64,000 bases of DNA from Shewanella pneumatophori (GCF_023283895.1 NZ_JAKILB010000009.1:62001-126000), one strand, 5' to 3'. Positions 8,898 through 19,510 are shown, numbered from the stretch's first letter. A program made the numbers and translations. Notes: a model not told the origin generated them from the sequence alone.

Positions 8898-9812
8898 TTA
8901 CAAGCTCAACAGATAATCCAAGCCGCCTGTAATCGCGGCAACTTGCGCAAGAATGCAGTTTTCATCATCTGATAATGGACTGTCTGGATACACTTCAGTC
9001 GTGGTCACATATTTAGCATCTGTTACGCCGGCACATAAACCTAAAGCCTTAGTTGCGTAATTAATCACACCAAACTGAGATAATTCAACGCCAATTAACT
9101 TGCCATCTTCATCCGCTGGCGCAATATGGGTCACCTGCTCTACAGATTTAATCATGGCGGTTTGAAAAGCATCTTGTGGGTTAATTGTGTCACCCACTAG
9201 ATAAAAACCATCAGGGATATTCCAGTTTGTATGCTCCACTGCGTCACGAGCAGCAAGCGCTGGTCTAAATTCGCTGTTGTCGGTATCAGTGGTTTCATGC
9301 AAATCGATATGAGCAAAGATCTCAACACCCAAATCCGCTAATAGCTTGATTAATGCAGCTGACTCTTCTGCTGGGCTATCTGCGTAAAAAGAACGATTTG
9401 GATCAATCGCCTTAGGATTCCAGCGGTTAATGGTTTCATATCCCCACGGGCTAATACATGGCGTAACCAAAATATTGAATTGTTCGGCGTATTGCTCTGC
9501 CTTAGTCTCAATAAAGCGAATCGCACCTTGTACACCACTGGTTTCGTACCCATGAACACCACCGGTAACCAAGATAGTCGGTTTGGTTAGATCCCAGTTC
9601 TTTGACTTAACTGCAAATAACGGATAACGCTCAGCATCATAAGAAAGCGCACCATATTGCTCAACATCAAAACGCGCTTTTAGTGCATTCACCTTAGTGA
9701 GTACTTCATCCTGATATGAGCGCTTAACAGACTGAACATTCAGCCATTGGGCTTTTTCTGCGTCGCCCCATTTCTGACCTTTTACGCCAATCGCATACAC
9801 TTGCTGATCCAT
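8898..9812 (-). CDS. M14-family zinc metallohydrolase (carboxypeptidase/aspartoacylase-like)
   Basis: 304 residues from the ATG at 9810-9812, which has AAAAGGAAT seven bases upstream; a longer frame from a TTG at 9845 has no such signal. Zinc ligands of the M14 clan are visible: His87 and Glu90 in GGVHGYE and His172 in HIDLHETTD. The domain removes a C-terminal amino acid or an N-acyl group. There is no signal peptide, so a cytosolic role in peptide or acyl-amino-acid breakdown is likely. The closest named relatives I can suggest are succinylglutamate desuccinylase/aspartoacylase-like proteins; the exact substrate is open. Confidence 0.75.
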   Translation of the reverse strand: MDQQVYAIGVKGQKWGDAEKAQWLNVQSVKRSYQDEVLTKVNALKARFDVEQYGALSYDAERYPLFAVKSKNWDLTKPTILVTGGVHGYETSGVQGAIRFIETKAEQYAEQFNILVTPCISPWGYETINRWNPKAIDPNRSFYADSPAEESAALIKLLADLGVEIFAHIDLHETTDTDNSEFRPALAARDAVEHTNWNIPDGFYLVGDTINPQDAFQTAMIKSVEQVTHIAPADEDGKLIGVELSQFGVINYATKALGLCAGVTDAKYVTTTEVYPDSPLSDDENCILAQVAAITGGLDYLLSL

Positions 9813-10056
9813 TTTTGATTCCTTTTGGCTTGGTTTTATATCCAAGCTCTTCTATACCTAATACAGTAAAAGACTAACTTTTTTCAGCGCCTTTTAACTC
9901 CAGCGTTAAATTACTCGAGAGCATAAACGTGATATACATTGATATCAATGCCATTATCCGTATACCTACTCAACAAGGTTCGACATATTAATGCCTTGAG
10001 TAACACAACTGTGCTGGTAAAAATTAATCAACTGTTCATTTGCAAGGATGATTTAT

Positions 10057-10437
10057 ATGAATGCATTAAGACATGGTTTTTCTATTGGAATCGAAAGAGT
10101 CGCAGATGAGTTCTTTCTCACTCTCAAAGCCAAAGGAAAGTTAACCCACAGCGATTATCTAGCGATCACACCAGTAATTGACTCGGCGCTATCTGAGGTT
10201 AAACAGCCCAAAATCAAAGCGCTATTCGATGCAACAGAGCTCGAAGGATGGGAGCTTAGCGCAGCTTGGGATGACCTTAAATTGGGGCTTAAGCATGGCA
10301 ATCAATTTGTAAAAATTGCGCTTTATGGCAATAAAGGCTGGCAAGAAACAGCAGCTAAAATTGGTCGCTGGTTCGTCGCGGGTGAAATGAAATACTTTGA
10401 CAATGAAGCCGATGCCTTTGCTTGGCTAAATGAATAG
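10057..10437 (+). CDS. STAS/SpoIIAA-like protein
   Basis: 126 residues from the ATG at 10057, which has AAGGAT seven bases upstream (an ATG at 10048 lies inside that signal). The pattern KGKLTHSDYLAITPVI, then KALFDATELEGWE and a final WFVAGEMKYFDNEADAFAWL is that of the SpoIIAA-like family (UspA-sized STAS fold) common in marine gammaproteobacteria. It is cytosolic; members are thought to bind lipids or act in regulation, without a settled function. Confidence 0.75.
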   Translation: MNALRHGFSIGIERVADEFFLTLKAKGKLTHSDYLAITPVIDSALSEVKQPKIKALFDATELEGWELSAAWDDLKLGLKHGNQFVKIALYGNKGWQETAAKIGRWFVAGEMKYFDNEADAFAWLNE

Positions 10438-10487
10438 CAGGCTATATCTATTAACTAAATGTTTAGTAGGCAAACACGCATCTGAAT

Positions 10488-10520
10488 AAAAAACGCCAGC
10501 AATTGCCGGCGTTTTTTATT
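10488..10520. terminator. Bidirectional terminator between the STAS-like gene and lolE
   Basis: AAAAAACGCC (10488-10497) and GGCGTTTTTT (10508-10517) enclose an AGCAATTGCC loop. It has an A-run on one side and a T-run on the other, which suits the two convergent genes. Confidence 0.85.
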
Positions 10521-10552
10521 TAGTTAATAACTAATAGAAAATATGCGAACAA

Positions 10553-11806
10553 CTACCTTCCAGCCAATGCTCTTGCTGGTAGCGTTTGGCTCGCTTTCCA
10601 TGCTGGGTATAAAGTTGCAATCACACTCATAATGAAAGCTAAGCACACCACGGTGACAACATCAGCGCCATTGAGCTCTGACGGCAAAAAGTCAATAAAG
10701 TAAACATCCGCCGATAACAACTGAATACCTAAGATTGATTCAATACCTTTGGCTATCGCACTTAAATTAAGTGAAATACTAACCCCAAGCACTGCGCCGA
10801 TTGCACAGCCCAATAAGCCGTTAAAAGCCCCTTGCACGACAAATATCAGCATTACTGACGCCTTTTTCATGCCCATAGTAAGCAAGATTGCGATTTCTGA
10901 TTGCTTGTCACGCACTGCCATCACTAAGGTTGAAACAATATTAAAACAGGCGACAGCAATCACTAAGGCTAACACCAAATACATTACCATTCGCACCAGT
11001 TGGATATCTTGGTAAAGGTGACCTTGGGTGCGGGTCCAGTCTGATATATACACGTATTGCTGCTGACTATAGCCAAGATCTCTAATAAGTCTTGGGGCTG
11101 CAAACACATCATCAACTTTAATTCTCACCCCAGAAACACTATCGCCTAAATTGAGCGTCTTGGCAGCATGTTGCATCGGAATATAAGCTGTGCTCATATC
11201 CAGTTCACCACCTAGCTCAAAAATTCCCGAAACGATAAAGCGATGGCTTTTAGCTGCTGCTATTTTGCCTTGTGACTGAGCATTAACATTCGGCATGTAC
11301 AAACTAAGAGTCTGACCCACTTTCAGATCTAAACTTTTGGCAAGTCCTCGGCCTAATACAATATTGTTGGTTTCTTGCTCACCAAGACTTTGCCAACTTT
11401 GTTCGGACATAAATTGCTTAATATTGGAAACATTCGCTTCATTATTAATATCAATACCAAGCACGGTTAGCCCCTGAAAACCGCCAACCTTCTGTACTAA
11501 TCCTTGCATACGAACAAAAGGGGCTGCGGCAACAATCCCGGGGATCTGATTAGCGTCATTGACGATATTCTGCCAATCATAAATAGGCTCATTTACACCG
11601 ATAAGTTCGCCATGAGATACCACTCCCAGTAAACGTTGCTCTAACTCTTTTTCAAAGCCGTTCATCGCTGATAGCACAACGATTAGTACAGTAACACCTA
11701 ACGCAATACCTGCCGTTGAGGCGAACGAAATAAAGTTAATAAATCGATTAGACTGACGCGCTAAATAAAAACGCCAGCCTATCCACATAGCTAACAAACT
11801 TCTCAT
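10553..11806 (-). CDS. lolE: Lipoprotein-releasing ABC permease LolE
   Basis: 417 residues. It has an N-terminal membrane helix ([20 protein letters not shown]) followed by the family signature [20 protein letters not shown], a large periplasmic domain, and three C-terminal helices. With LolC and LolD it extracts outer-membrane lipoproteins from the inner membrane and hands them to LolA. The ATG overlaps the lolD stop (ATGA), so translation is coupled. The order lolC-lolD-lolE is conserved in enterobacteria. LolE and LolC are paralogues; this copy is called LolE from its position as third gene. Confidence 0.92.
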   Translation of the reverse strand: MRSLLAMWIGWRFYLARQSNRFINFISFASTAGIALGVTVLIVVLSAMNGFEKELEQRLLGVVSHGELIGVNEPIYDWQNIVNDANQIPGIVAAAPFVRMQGLVQKVGGFQGLTVLGIDINNEANVSNIKQFMSEQSWQSLGEQETNNIVLGRGLAKSLDLKVGQTLSLYMPNVNAQSQGKIAAAKSHRFIVSGIFELGGELDMSTAYIPMQHAAKTLNLGDSVSGVRIKVDDVFAAPRLIRDLGYSQQQYVYISDWTRTQGHLYQDIQLVRMVMYLVLALVIAVACFNIVSTLVMAVRDKQSEIAILLTMGMKKASVMLIFVVQGAFNGLLGCAIGAVLGVSISLNLSAIAKGIESILGIQLLSADVYFIDFLPSELNGADVVTVVCLAFIMSVIATLYPAWKASQTLPARALAGR

Positions 11807-12519
11807 GAAGTGAGTTCCTTTTGTTGCACTAAGCGGCCATCTTTCATGTGCAGCTGTCTATCCATGCGCGCTGCTAATTTTTGATCATGAGTCACAACAA
11901 CAAAAGCGGTACCAAGTTGAGCAGCAAGTTCGGTAATTAGCTGATAAACCGCTTCACCACTTTTAGCATCGAGATTACCCGTTGGCTCATCAGCCAGCAC
12001 TAGCTTAGGATCGTTAATCAAGGCGCGAGCAATTGCCACGCGTTGACGCTCTCCGCCCGACATTTCAGCAGGGGTATGCTTTAATCTGTGTCCAAGCCCG
12101 ACACGTTCCAGCAGTGCAGTCGCTTTTGCTTCAACCTGCTTACGGCTTTTACCTTGAATAAGTGCTGGCATAGAAACGTTTTCAAGAGCAGTAAACTCTG
12201 GCAACAAATGATGGAACTGATAAATAAACCCTAAGTTTTCATTACGTACTTTGGCTTGGCGAGCGCTAGATAGCTTATAGAGATCTTCACCTAACATGGT
12301 TACTGTGCCACTAGTTGGGCTATCAAGGGTGCCCATAATATGCAGTAAAGTACTTTTACCTGAACCAGAACTACCGACAATAGCGAGCTGTTCACCTTTA
12401 AAAACCTGTAGATCGACATCATGCAAAACTTGGGTATCGACAGTACCTTCTTGATAACGCTTACTGACGTTACTCACTTGTAGCAATAACTCTTGATTCA
12501 TTGTTAACTCGCTATTCAT
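11803..12519 (-). CDS. lolD: Lipoprotein-releasing ATPase LolD
   Basis: 238 residues. Walker [10 protein letters not shown] at 49-57, signature MSGGERQR (LSGGQ-like) and Walker B LVLADEPT are complete, and [19 protein letters not shown] is typical of LolD. It powers release of lipoproteins by the LolCE permease. The start is uncertain: the ATG at 12519 has only a weak AAAG upstream, whereas an ATG six codons later (12501) has GAG at proper spacing and matches the E. coli N-terminus better. Confidence 0.95.
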   Translation of the reverse strand: MNSELTMNQELLLQVSNVSKRYQEGTVDTQVLHDVDLQVFKGEQLAIVGSSGSGKSTLLHIMGTLDSPTSGTVTMLGEDLYKLSSARQAKVRNENLGFIYQFHHLLPEFTALENVSMPALIQGKSRKQVEAKATALLERVGLGHRLKHTPAEMSGGERQRVAIARALINDPKLVLADEPTGNLDAKSGEAVYQLITELAAQLGTAFVVVTHDQKLAARMDRQLHMKDGRLVQQKELTS

Positions 12520-12565
12520 ATCTTTAATCGTGATCTACTCGAACTGCTATTGGTTTATATTGTGC

Positions 12566-13789
12566 TTATTCATATCTAAGCGCAGATGCAGGCTGAACAT
12601 TCGCCGCGCGGATCGCAGGGTAGATAGTTGCCACTAAGGTCATCACCAAAGTGCCTACTACAATCCAAGTTAATTGGCTCAACTGCAATTGCACCGGTAA
12701 GTTTTGCCCGGCTCCTAATATAGAGATCCCAAGGAAATGAGTAATGCTGTTAAGGTTAAGGGTGAGCAAGACGCCTACAGCCACGCCAGATAACAAACCA
12801 ATCACAGCATTTAAAGAGCCTTGAATAAGGAAAATACCCATCACATTTGAAGTTGTTAGCCCTTGAGTCTTTAGCACCGCAACATCCGTGGTTTTATCAA
12901 CAACCATCATGACCAATGCCGATACAATATTAAATGCAGCCACTGCGATAATAAGGCTAAGCATTAACGACATCATATTCTTTTCCATTTTCACTGCGCC
13001 AAACAGATGACCGTATGTATCACGCCAATCAGTTGTGGTTACTACAGTTGGAAATTGCTTGATAACTGTTGGTGCTATCGCCGCGGCATTAAAAGGATCA
13101 TCCAGATAAAGGCGCAGCTCTTTCACTTCTCCCGCCTTTTGGCGCATCAGCCTTTGAGCATCATCGTGGTGCACATAAGCAAGCGTGGCATCCACCTGTG
13201 AGCCCATCTCAAAAATACCCACAACAGTAAACTTACGCTGGCTCGGCACAGGTCCTAGTGGCGTATATACCACGCCATCACCACTTAATACGCGAATTTT
13301 ATCCCCGGGTGCCACATCCAACATTCGAGCTAATTCAGCCCCTAAAATAATGCGATACTTCCCCGCCACTAAGGTGTCAAAATCACCTGAATATACGTTT
13401 CTAGTCGCACTCAGTAGGTTTTTCTCCTGCTCAGGGTACACACCATAAACTTGGGCTGCGCCAATGTTAGTTGGTGACTGCAACATAGCTTGAGTTGACA
13501 CACTTGCGGTTGCACCAACAACACCTGGAAGCTCGGTAAGCTTGACGACTTGTTGCTGCCAGTTATCTATTGGCGCTTCGGAATGCACAGTAAGCTGAGG
13601 CACTGCACCTAAAATACGTTGTTTTAGCTGACCTTCAAGGCCATTCATTACCGAACTAACAACGATTAAGGCCGCGACCCCGAGTAAAATGCCAGATACC
13701 GCAAAGATAGTAATAAATGATGCAAACGCATTGGCTTTGCGCGCGCGCCAATAACGGTAGCCAATATAAAACGATAATGAAAAATTCAT
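12566..13789 (-). CDS. lolC: Lipoprotein-releasing ABC permease LolC
   Basis: 407 residues with the same plan as LolE: one N-terminal helix, the motif SSVMNGLEGQLKQRILGAVP, a periplasmic domain that in E. coli recruits LolA, and three C-terminal helices ending in TLVATIYPAIRAANVQPASA. It is the first gene of the lolCDE operon, 46 bases before lolD. The operon is divergent from the PilZ-like gene across a 227-base region that should hold both promoters. Confidence 0.93.
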   Translation of the reverse strand: MNFSLSFYIGYRYWRARKANAFASFITIFAVSGILLGVAALIVVSSVMNGLEGQLKQRILGAVPQLTVHSEAPIDNWQQQVVKLTELPGVVGATASVSTQAMLQSPTNIGAAQVYGVYPEQEKNLLSATRNVYSGDFDTLVAGKYRIILGAELARMLDVAPGDKIRVLSGDGVVYTPLGPVPSQRKFTVVGIFEMGSQVDATLAYVHHDDAQRLMRQKAGEVKELRLYLDDPFNAAAIAPTVIKQFPTVVTTTDWRDTYGHLFGAVKMEKNMMSLMLSLIIAVAAFNIVSALVMMVVDKTTDVAVLKTQGLTTSNVMGIFLIQGSLNAVIGLLSGVAVGVLLTLNLNSITHFLGISILGAGQNLPVQLQLSQLTWIVVGTLVMTLVATIYPAIRAANVQPASALRYE

Positions 13790-14016
13790 TAATTAACCCA
13801 AATAAAATCGACTTATGCTGAGCTCATAGCCCAAGAAAAATTCAGACTCATTCCCTTAGCTTTAAGGATAATTGCTCAACGCTTCACAAAAATCTCAGGA
13901 GGGTTTATCTAATACATTGCCTCCAAACCCGACATTTTTGTGTCTAACCTTGCTAAATCATAAAGATGCGCACGATAATAGGGGTATTAGCCCCCTAAAA
14001 ACAAGAGGCAACTCCC

Positions 14017-14631
14017 TTGTTAACCGACTCTACAGCCTATTTTAGTATTAATCATCCATTTGATGCCTATTTGAGTCTTTGGGACAGTACTAATCCGCTT
14101 CCCTCTGCGCAGTTACTCAGCGCCATGTTGCCAAGTGGACTACAACTCATTAGTGACGTTAAAGCACTTGAAGCTGATTGCCTATTGCAACTGCGCCACC
14201 TAGACGACGAAGCCAAAACCGTGGTTGAATTTTTAAAGTTACAATCACGCAAAATCGACATGGTATTGCAGCATGTGATGGCAAAAGAGCAATATGACGG
14301 TGACTTATATCAAGCAAGCCACTTTGGTGGCAGCGGCTTTACTGTAATTAGCGCTACAGCACTTGAACTTGGGCGTGAATATAAAGCGACCTTGCATATT
14401 AAAGAAGAACTGGTCGCACTTTTATGTATTGCCAAAGTGCAAAGCTGCACATTACTTGCAGATAATAGCGGTGAACAAGCTATATCAAACAGCGAGAGTG
14501 AAGCCGCGCCTTCACGTTACGCCTGTGAATTTAACTTTAGTGTGATCCAAGAAAGCGATGTAGAGCAACTGGTAAAAGCCAGCTTAAGCCTGCAGCAAAA
14601 ACAACTTAAATTACGTAAGCTAGCCCGTTAA
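14017..14631 (+). CDS. PilZ-like domain protein upstream of mfd
   Basis: 204 residues from a TTG start at 14017, with AAGAGGCA about seven bases upstream. The middle holds ASHFGGSGF, which fits the [D/N]xSxxG half of the cyclic-di-GMP binding PilZ motif. The RxxxR half is not clear (only LQSRKIDMV precedes it), so binding of the nucleotide is doubtful. No signal or membrane helix. Genes of this kind sit before mfd in Shewanella. The assignment rests on motif and context only. Confidence 0.6.
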   Translation: MLTDSTAYFSINHPFDAYLSLWDSTNPLPSAQLLSAMLPSGLQLISDVKALEADCLLQLRHLDDEAKTVVEFLKLQSRKIDMVLQHVMAKEQYDGDLYQASHFGGSGFTVISATALELGREYKATLHIKEELVALLCIAKVQSCTLLADNSGEQAISNSESEAAPSRYACEFNFSVIQESDVEQLVKASLSLQQKQLKLRKLAR

Positions 14632-14720
14632 CACAAAAAGAATTTTCACTGGCATGAGTTGAGACAAGCCTCTACAATACTTAGCAACTTTACTGCTAAT
14701 GGACTTGTTTCCTCGCCTTA

Positions 14721-17700
14721 ATGAATGCTTTTTCTGTATTGACTCCACCAGCGGTCAAGAGCGCAAAACTCGCGCAAACGCTGTGTACACTCGGCGGCGC
14801 TGATCAAGCGCTAACCATCGCCAACATTGCTAAACAGCACAAGGATGTAACCTTAGTGGTTACCGCCGACACGCCGACGGCAATCGCGCTTGAAACCGAA
14901 CTAAGCTACTTGTTGAGTGAGCAGTCAATATCGATTTGGCTTTTCCCAGACCGAGAAACCTTACCTTACGACAGTTTTTCGCCTCATCAAGATCTTGTCT
15001 CTCAGCGTTTAGAAGCCTTATCTCGCATTCCACAAGCTGAGCAAGCAGTAGTGATTGTGCCTATCACCACCTTAATGGTGCGTCTACCGCCGCAATCGTT
15101 TTTAACAGGCAACGTACTGATGCTTGAAAAAGGCGATAAATATCGTCTATTAGATGTGCGCGAGCAGTTAATCAATACTGGTTACCACGTGGTTGAACAG
15201 GTTTACGAACATGGTGAATTTGCCGTTCGTGGCTCAATCATCGATATCTTTCCAATGGGCTCAAGTCAGCCATTTAGAATCGAGCTATTTGATGATGAAG
15301 TGGAAACTATTCGTCATTTCGACCCAGAAACACAGCGCTCTAGCAAAGAGATTAATGCAATTCGCTTATTACCAGCGAAAGAGTTTCCAACCGATGACAG
15401 CGCGATTGAAGGATTTAGACAAAGATATCGCCGCCGCTTTGAAGTATTAGTTAAAGAGCCGGGCTCGATTTACCAAATGGTCAGTAAAAAAACCATGCCA
15501 GCGGGTATCGAAAACTATTTACCGCTGTTTTTTGATGAAACCGCCACCCTCTTCGATTATTTACCTAGTAATACTCAGCTGGTGACTATTGGTGATATTG
15601 AAGCCGCGACACAGTCACACCTTAATGAAGTTGAAGCGCGCTATGAAGACCGACGAGTCGACCCTTTAAGACCTCTGCTGACCCCAAAAGAGCTGTATTT
15701 ACTCACAGAGCAAATATTTTCTGAATTTAAAGCGCTGCCACGTTTTGGCCTTAAAAATACTGGCTACACAGGTACCGCGGTTCAAGCTAAAGTCAGTAAG
15801 CTTCCAGATATAAGTGCTAATCACAAACTCAAGCAGCCACTAATTGAGCTTGAAAAGTACGCTGAACTTGGCGACAGAATGCTGTTTAGCGCAGAATCTG
15901 AAGGTCGGCGTGAAGCTCTAATTGAGCTATTAGCCAAAATCAATCTTAAGCCTAAGCTGTTTACCCACCTCGATGAGTTTGTTGCTAGCAAAGCCAAACT
16001 AGGCCTTATTGTGTCGCCTTTGGCACAAGGCTGTATCATCGAGAAAAAGACTGGCGGCAAATTCAGCTTAATCTGTGAAACTGAACTTTTTGGGCAGCGT
16101 ATTTCCCAAAGACGACGCCGCGATAAGCAGCGCCAAATAAGCTCAGACGCACTGGTTAAAAACCTTGCTGAGCTTAAAGTAGGCCAACCAATTGTTCACC
16201 TCGATCACGGTGTCGCCCGTTACCAAGGTCTTGAAACATTAGACACTGGTGGCTTAGTCGCTGAATATTTGGTTCTAGAATATTCCGGTGGCGATAAACT
16301 ATATGTTCCGGTTGCTTCCCTGCACTTAATTAGTCGCTACAGTGTTGGCCCTGACGAAGAAGCAACGCTTAACAAACTTGGTAACGAAAGCTGGGCCAAA
16401 GCCAAGAAAAAAGCGGTTGAAAAAATCCGTGACGTCGCAGCAGAACTACTCGATGTTTATGCTCGCAGACAAGCACGTCCTGGTGAGGCGTGCCGTATTG
16501 ATCAAGAAGAGTACGCCTTGTTTGCCAATAGTTTCCCTTATGAGGAAACCGTTGACCAAGAAACCGCTATTGAAGCCGTTCTTGAAGATATGCGCTCACC
16601 AACGGCGATGGATAGACTAGTGTGTGGTGATGTAGGCTTTGGTAAAACCGAGGTCGCTATGCGCGCGGCTTTTGTTGCAGTAAATGACGGTAAGCAAGTT
16701 GCGATTCTGGTGCCAACCACCCTACTCGCGCAGCAACATTATGAAAACTTTAAAGACCGATTTGCTGATTGGCCGTTTAAAATTGAAGTCATGTCGCGTT
16801 TTAAAACCGCCAAAGAACAAACTCAAGTAATGAAAGACTTACTTGATGGCAAAGTAGATATCGTTATCGGTACCCATAAACTACTGCAATCTGAAGCAAA
16901 GTTTGAAAACTTAGGCTTGCTTATCATTGATGAAGAACATCGCTTTGGCGTTAGGCAAAAAGAGAAAATTAAAGCGCTGCGTGCCAATGTAGATATTTTA
17001 ACCTTAACGGCAACGCCAATTCCGCGAACGCTTAATATGGCGATGTCGGGCATGCGCGATTTATCGATTATAGCCACGCCTCCTGCTAAACGTTTAGCAG
17101 TAAAAACTTTTGTCAGAGAATATGACGAAGCGACTATTCGTGAAGCATTGTTACGAGAAATATTAAGAGGCGGCCAAGTCTACTTCTTACATAACAGCGT
17201 TGAAAGCATTGAAAAACGAGCCGATGAGATCCGTGACTTGTTGCCTGAAGCACGCGTTGTGACCGCACACGGTCAAATGCGCGAGCGTGAGCTAGAAAAG
17301 GTGATGTCTGATTTTTATCATCAGCGCTTTAACGTGCTTGTTTGTACCACTATCATTGAAACCGGTATCGATGTGCCTTCAGCCAACACCATTGTTATCG
17401 AGCGAGCTGATAACTTTGGTTTAGCCCAATTACATCAACTGCGTGGTCGTGTTGGTCGTTCACACCATCAAGCATACGCTTATTTAATGACGCCGCATCC
17501 TAAACGTATGACCAAAGACGCTCGTAAACGACTCGAAGCGATTGGTGCATTAGAAGATCTAGGTGCAGGCTTTATGCTAGCGACTCAAGATCTAGAAATT
17601 CGCGGCGCAGGTGAACTGCTAGGTGATGAACAAAGCGGTCACATTTCCAAAATTGGTTTTACCCTATATATGGAAATGCTTGAAGATGCGGTTAAATCAC

Positions 17701-18194
17701 TCAAGCAAGGTAAAGAGCCATCGCTAAATCAGATGCTGCGCCATCAATGTGAAATTGAGCTTAGGATCCCAGCGTTATTACCTGAAGATTATGTTGCTGA
17801 TGTCAATATGCGTTTGTCGCTTTATAAACGTATCGCGAATTGTGAAACAGCCAAAGCAATTGATGAACTCAAAGTCGAGTTAATTGACCGTTTTGGTATG
17901 TTACCTGACGCCACCAAAAACTTGATGGAAATGACGCTTTATAAGCATTTAGCCACACAGTTAGGCTTAAGAAAAATCGAAATGCACGCTAAAGGTGGTA
18001 GTATAGAGTTTGGTGAAAACAATAAGGTTGATCCAACCTTTATTATCGGCTTACTGCAAACTCAGCCCCAAGTTTATCGAATGGATGGGCCAAATAAGCT
18101 AAAATTTACTATGCCTTCTGAAACAGCAAAAGACAGACTCGCATTACTTAAGCTGTTAATCGAGCAGTTGTTTCAACATCGTCTTGGAGAATAA
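14721..18194 (+). CDS. mfd: Transcription-repair coupling factor Mfd
   Basis: 1157 residues, about the usual length. Domains in order: UvrB-like N-terminal part, an RNA polymerase-interacting domain near 490-550 (VGQPIVHLDHGVARYQG), a RecG-like translocase with GDVGFGKTEVAMRAAF (Walker A, about 636) and LLIIDEEHRFGVRQ (DEEH box, about 736), helicase C-terminal motifs including QLRGRVGRS, and a C-terminal TRCF domain. It pushes stalled RNA polymerase off lesions and recruits UvrA for nucleotide excision repair. csiV follows after 2 bases, so the two are co-transcribed. Confidence 0.97.
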   Translation: MNAFSVLTPPAVKSAKLAQTLCTLGGADQALTIANIAKQHKDVTLVVTADTPTAIALETELSYLLSEQSISIWLFPDRETLPYDSFSPHQDLVSQRLEALSRIPQAEQAVVIVPITTLMVRLPPQSFLTGNVLMLEKGDKYRLLDVREQLINTGYHVVEQVYEHGEFAVRGSIIDIFPMGSSQPFRIELFDDEVETIRHFDPETQRSSKEINAIRLLPAKEFPTDDSAIEGFRQRYRRRFEVLVKEPGSIYQMVSKKTMPAGIENYLPLFFDETATLFDYLPSNTQLVTIGDIEAATQSHLNEVEARYEDRRVDPLRPLLTPKELYLLTEQIFSEFKALPRFGLKNTGYTGTAVQAKVSKLPDISANHKLKQPLIELEKYAELGDRMLFSAESEGRREALIELLAKINLKPKLFTHLDEFVASKAKLGLIVSPLAQGCIIEKKTGGKFSLICETELFGQRISQRRRRDKQRQISSDALVKNLAELKVGQPIVHLDHGVARYQGLETLDTGGLVAEYLVLEYSGGDKLYVPVASLHLISRYSVGPDEEATLNKLGNESWAKAKKKAVEKIRDVAAELLDVYARRQARPGEACRIDQEEYALFANSFPYEETVDQETAIEAVLEDMRSPTAMDRLVCGDVGFGKTEVAMRAAFVAVNDGKQVAILVPTTLLAQQHYENFKDRFADWPFKIEVMSRFKTAKEQTQVMKDLLDGKVDIVIGTHKLLQSEAKFENLGLLIIDEEHRFGVRQKEKIKALRANVDILTLTATPIPRTLNMAMSGMRDLSIIATPPAKRLAVKTFVREYDEATIREALLREILRGGQVYFLHNSVESIEKRADEIRDLLPEARVVTAHGQMRERELEKVMSDFYHQRFNVLVCTTIIETGIDVPSANTIVIERADNFGLAQLHQLRGRVGRSHHQAYAYLMTPHPKRMTKDARKRLEAIGALEDLGAGFMLATQDLEIRGAGELLGDEQSGHISKIGFTLYMEMLEDAVKSLKQGKEPSLNQMLRHQCEIELRIPALLPEDYVADVNMRLSLYKRIANCETAKAIDELKVELIDRFGMLPDATKNLMEMTLYKHLATQLGLRKIEMHAKGGSIEFGENNKVDPTFIIGLLQTQPQVYRMDGPNKLKFTMPSETAKDRLALLKLLIEQLFQHRLGE

Positions 18195-18196
18195 CC

Positions 18197-19198
18197 GTGT
18201 TAAGACTATCTAAAAACAGACTAAGCGCAGCTTTAGCTGTTAGCCTTTTATCTGGCTTTGCAGCGAATACATTTGCGGCTGAAGAGCGCTGGTTTGAGGT
18301 CGAAGTCTATATCTTCGAGCGCGATGTTCCTACAACCGAGCAATGGCCGACTGAAACCGCGACCAAATCAAACCGTAAGACTGTGGATTTTATTACCCCG
18401 TTAATTAGTACCGACCTCACAGCAGTGAGCATGGGCCTAAACGGTTGTACTTCTACAGATTGGGCAACTGATAGCGTAAATTGCAACGAACAAATGAGTA
18501 GTGCCAAACATAAAGCAATGGCAGATGTACCGATGCAAATTTCGGCGCCAAGTCCAGCTGTGGCACATTTAGGTGATGGTGCTGTACTATTAGCTCAAAG
18601 CCAAAGTCAGTTTAAAGATATTATGGCCACCATTTCTCGCGAAAAAGGCACCAGTAGCTTGCTGCATATGACTTGGCAGCAATCTATGCTTCCTCGTAAT
18701 CGCGCTGTTCCGGTTAAGCTTTTTTCCGGCCATGATTATTCAGAAGAGTATGAGTTTAACGGTCAGCCTATAGAGGCGAACAACAATAGCTCAGAGTTTG
18801 GTAACTTTGAATTTTTCAGCTCTCAACTTTCTAATAACAGCCAAAAGCCTGTTTGGAAGTTTGACGGCACGATAAATATCTATTTACAACACTACCTGTT
18901 TATTGAAACCGACTTTAGGTTACGCGAAGCGGGCAGTAAAACCGTTACACTGGCGAGCAGTGAACTGCGCGCAGATTCGAATACAGTGGAAACAGCTTCA
19001 CAAGAAGTGACCACTCCGTTCCTATACTCTATTCCAATGACCCAAAACCGACGCGTTCGCAGTGATGAAGTGCATTACTTTGACCACCCGAAAATGGGTA
19101 TGATTATTCAAATTCGTAAAATGGAGCATCCAACTGCACGAGTTGCAGAGCCAGTGCCTCAAGCAGATACCGCAGCTCTGCCAGACGCAAGCTTTTAA
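18197..19198 (+). CDS. csiV: CsiV family protein
   Basis: 333 residues from a GTG two bases after mfd, with CTTGGAGAA as ribosome binding site overlapping the mfd end. A signal peptide (cleavage near ANTFA) is followed by ERWFEVEVYIFER, the usual start of mature CsiV. In Vibrio cholerae CsiV is a periplasmic factor needed for the activity of the LpoA-PBP1A pathway and for resistance to D-amino acids. Its placement after mfd is common in gammaproteobacteria. The 3' end overlaps the convergent acyP gene by four bases. Confidence 0.85.
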   Translation: MLRLSKNRLSAALAVSLLSGFAANTFAAEERWFEVEVYIFERDVPTTEQWPTETATKSNRKTVDFITPLISTDLTAVSMGLNGCTSTDWATDSVNCNEQMSSAKHKAMADVPMQISAPSPAVAHLGDGAVLLAQSQSQFKDIMATISREKGTSSLLHMTWQQSMLPRNRAVPVKLFSGHDYSEEYEFNGQPIEANNNSSEFGNFEFFSSQLSNNSQKPVWKFDGTINIYLQHYLFIETDFRLREAGSKTVTLASSELRADSNTVETASQEVTTPFLYSIPMTQNRRVRSDEVHYFDHPKMGMIIQIRKMEHPTARVAEPVPQADTAALPDASF

Positions 19199-19470
19199 AG
19201 TTGGATAATTGAAAAGTCGAGGTAGATCTCATCTGCCTCATCTTCCTCTACAAACACATCTTCAACAAGTGAAGATGGCGAACCGACGTAGCACCAACTA
19301 ATCAGTTTATCCACCGCGGGTTCCCCGCCTTGCGCTAAAACCTGTACCGAGCCATCGCTTAAATTACTCACGTAACCTGTCACGCCAAGAGCTGTTGCTT
19401 GCTTTAGAGTATGCTGGCGATACGAAACACCTTGTACCTTACCTTTCACTTTTATCACAACACGTTTCAT
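19195..19470 (-). CDS. acyP: Acylphosphatase
   Basis: 91 residues from the ATG at 19468-19470, which has AAGGAA eight bases upstream; a longer frame from a GTG at 19497 has no ribosome site. The catalytic Arg18 and Asn36 are in GKVQGVSYRQ and GYVSNLSDGSV, as in the family. It hydrolyses carboxyl-phosphate bonds of acylphosphates in the cytosol. Its stop codon TAA lies inside the last codons of convergent csiV, so no intergenic terminator is possible between the two. Confidence 0.93.
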   Translation of the reverse strand: MKRVVIKVKGKVQGVSYRQHTLKQATALGVTGYVSNLSDGSVQVLAQGGEPAVDKLISWCYVGSPSSLVEDVFVEEDEADEIYLDFSIIQL

Positions 19471-19510
19471 CAGGTATTCCTTGCAGTTCAACGGCACTTA
19501 ACTATATGTG

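Noticed and set aside
9813..9845. TTG start giving eleven extra residues to the M14 protein
   Set aside because: AAGGAAT lies right before the internal ATG at 9812 and no signal precedes the TTG.
9937..9950. CATTGATATCAATG palindrome between the M14 and STAS-like genes, considered as FNR site
   Set aside because: The two half sites touch without the four-base spacer of FNR boxes. It may still bind another regulator.
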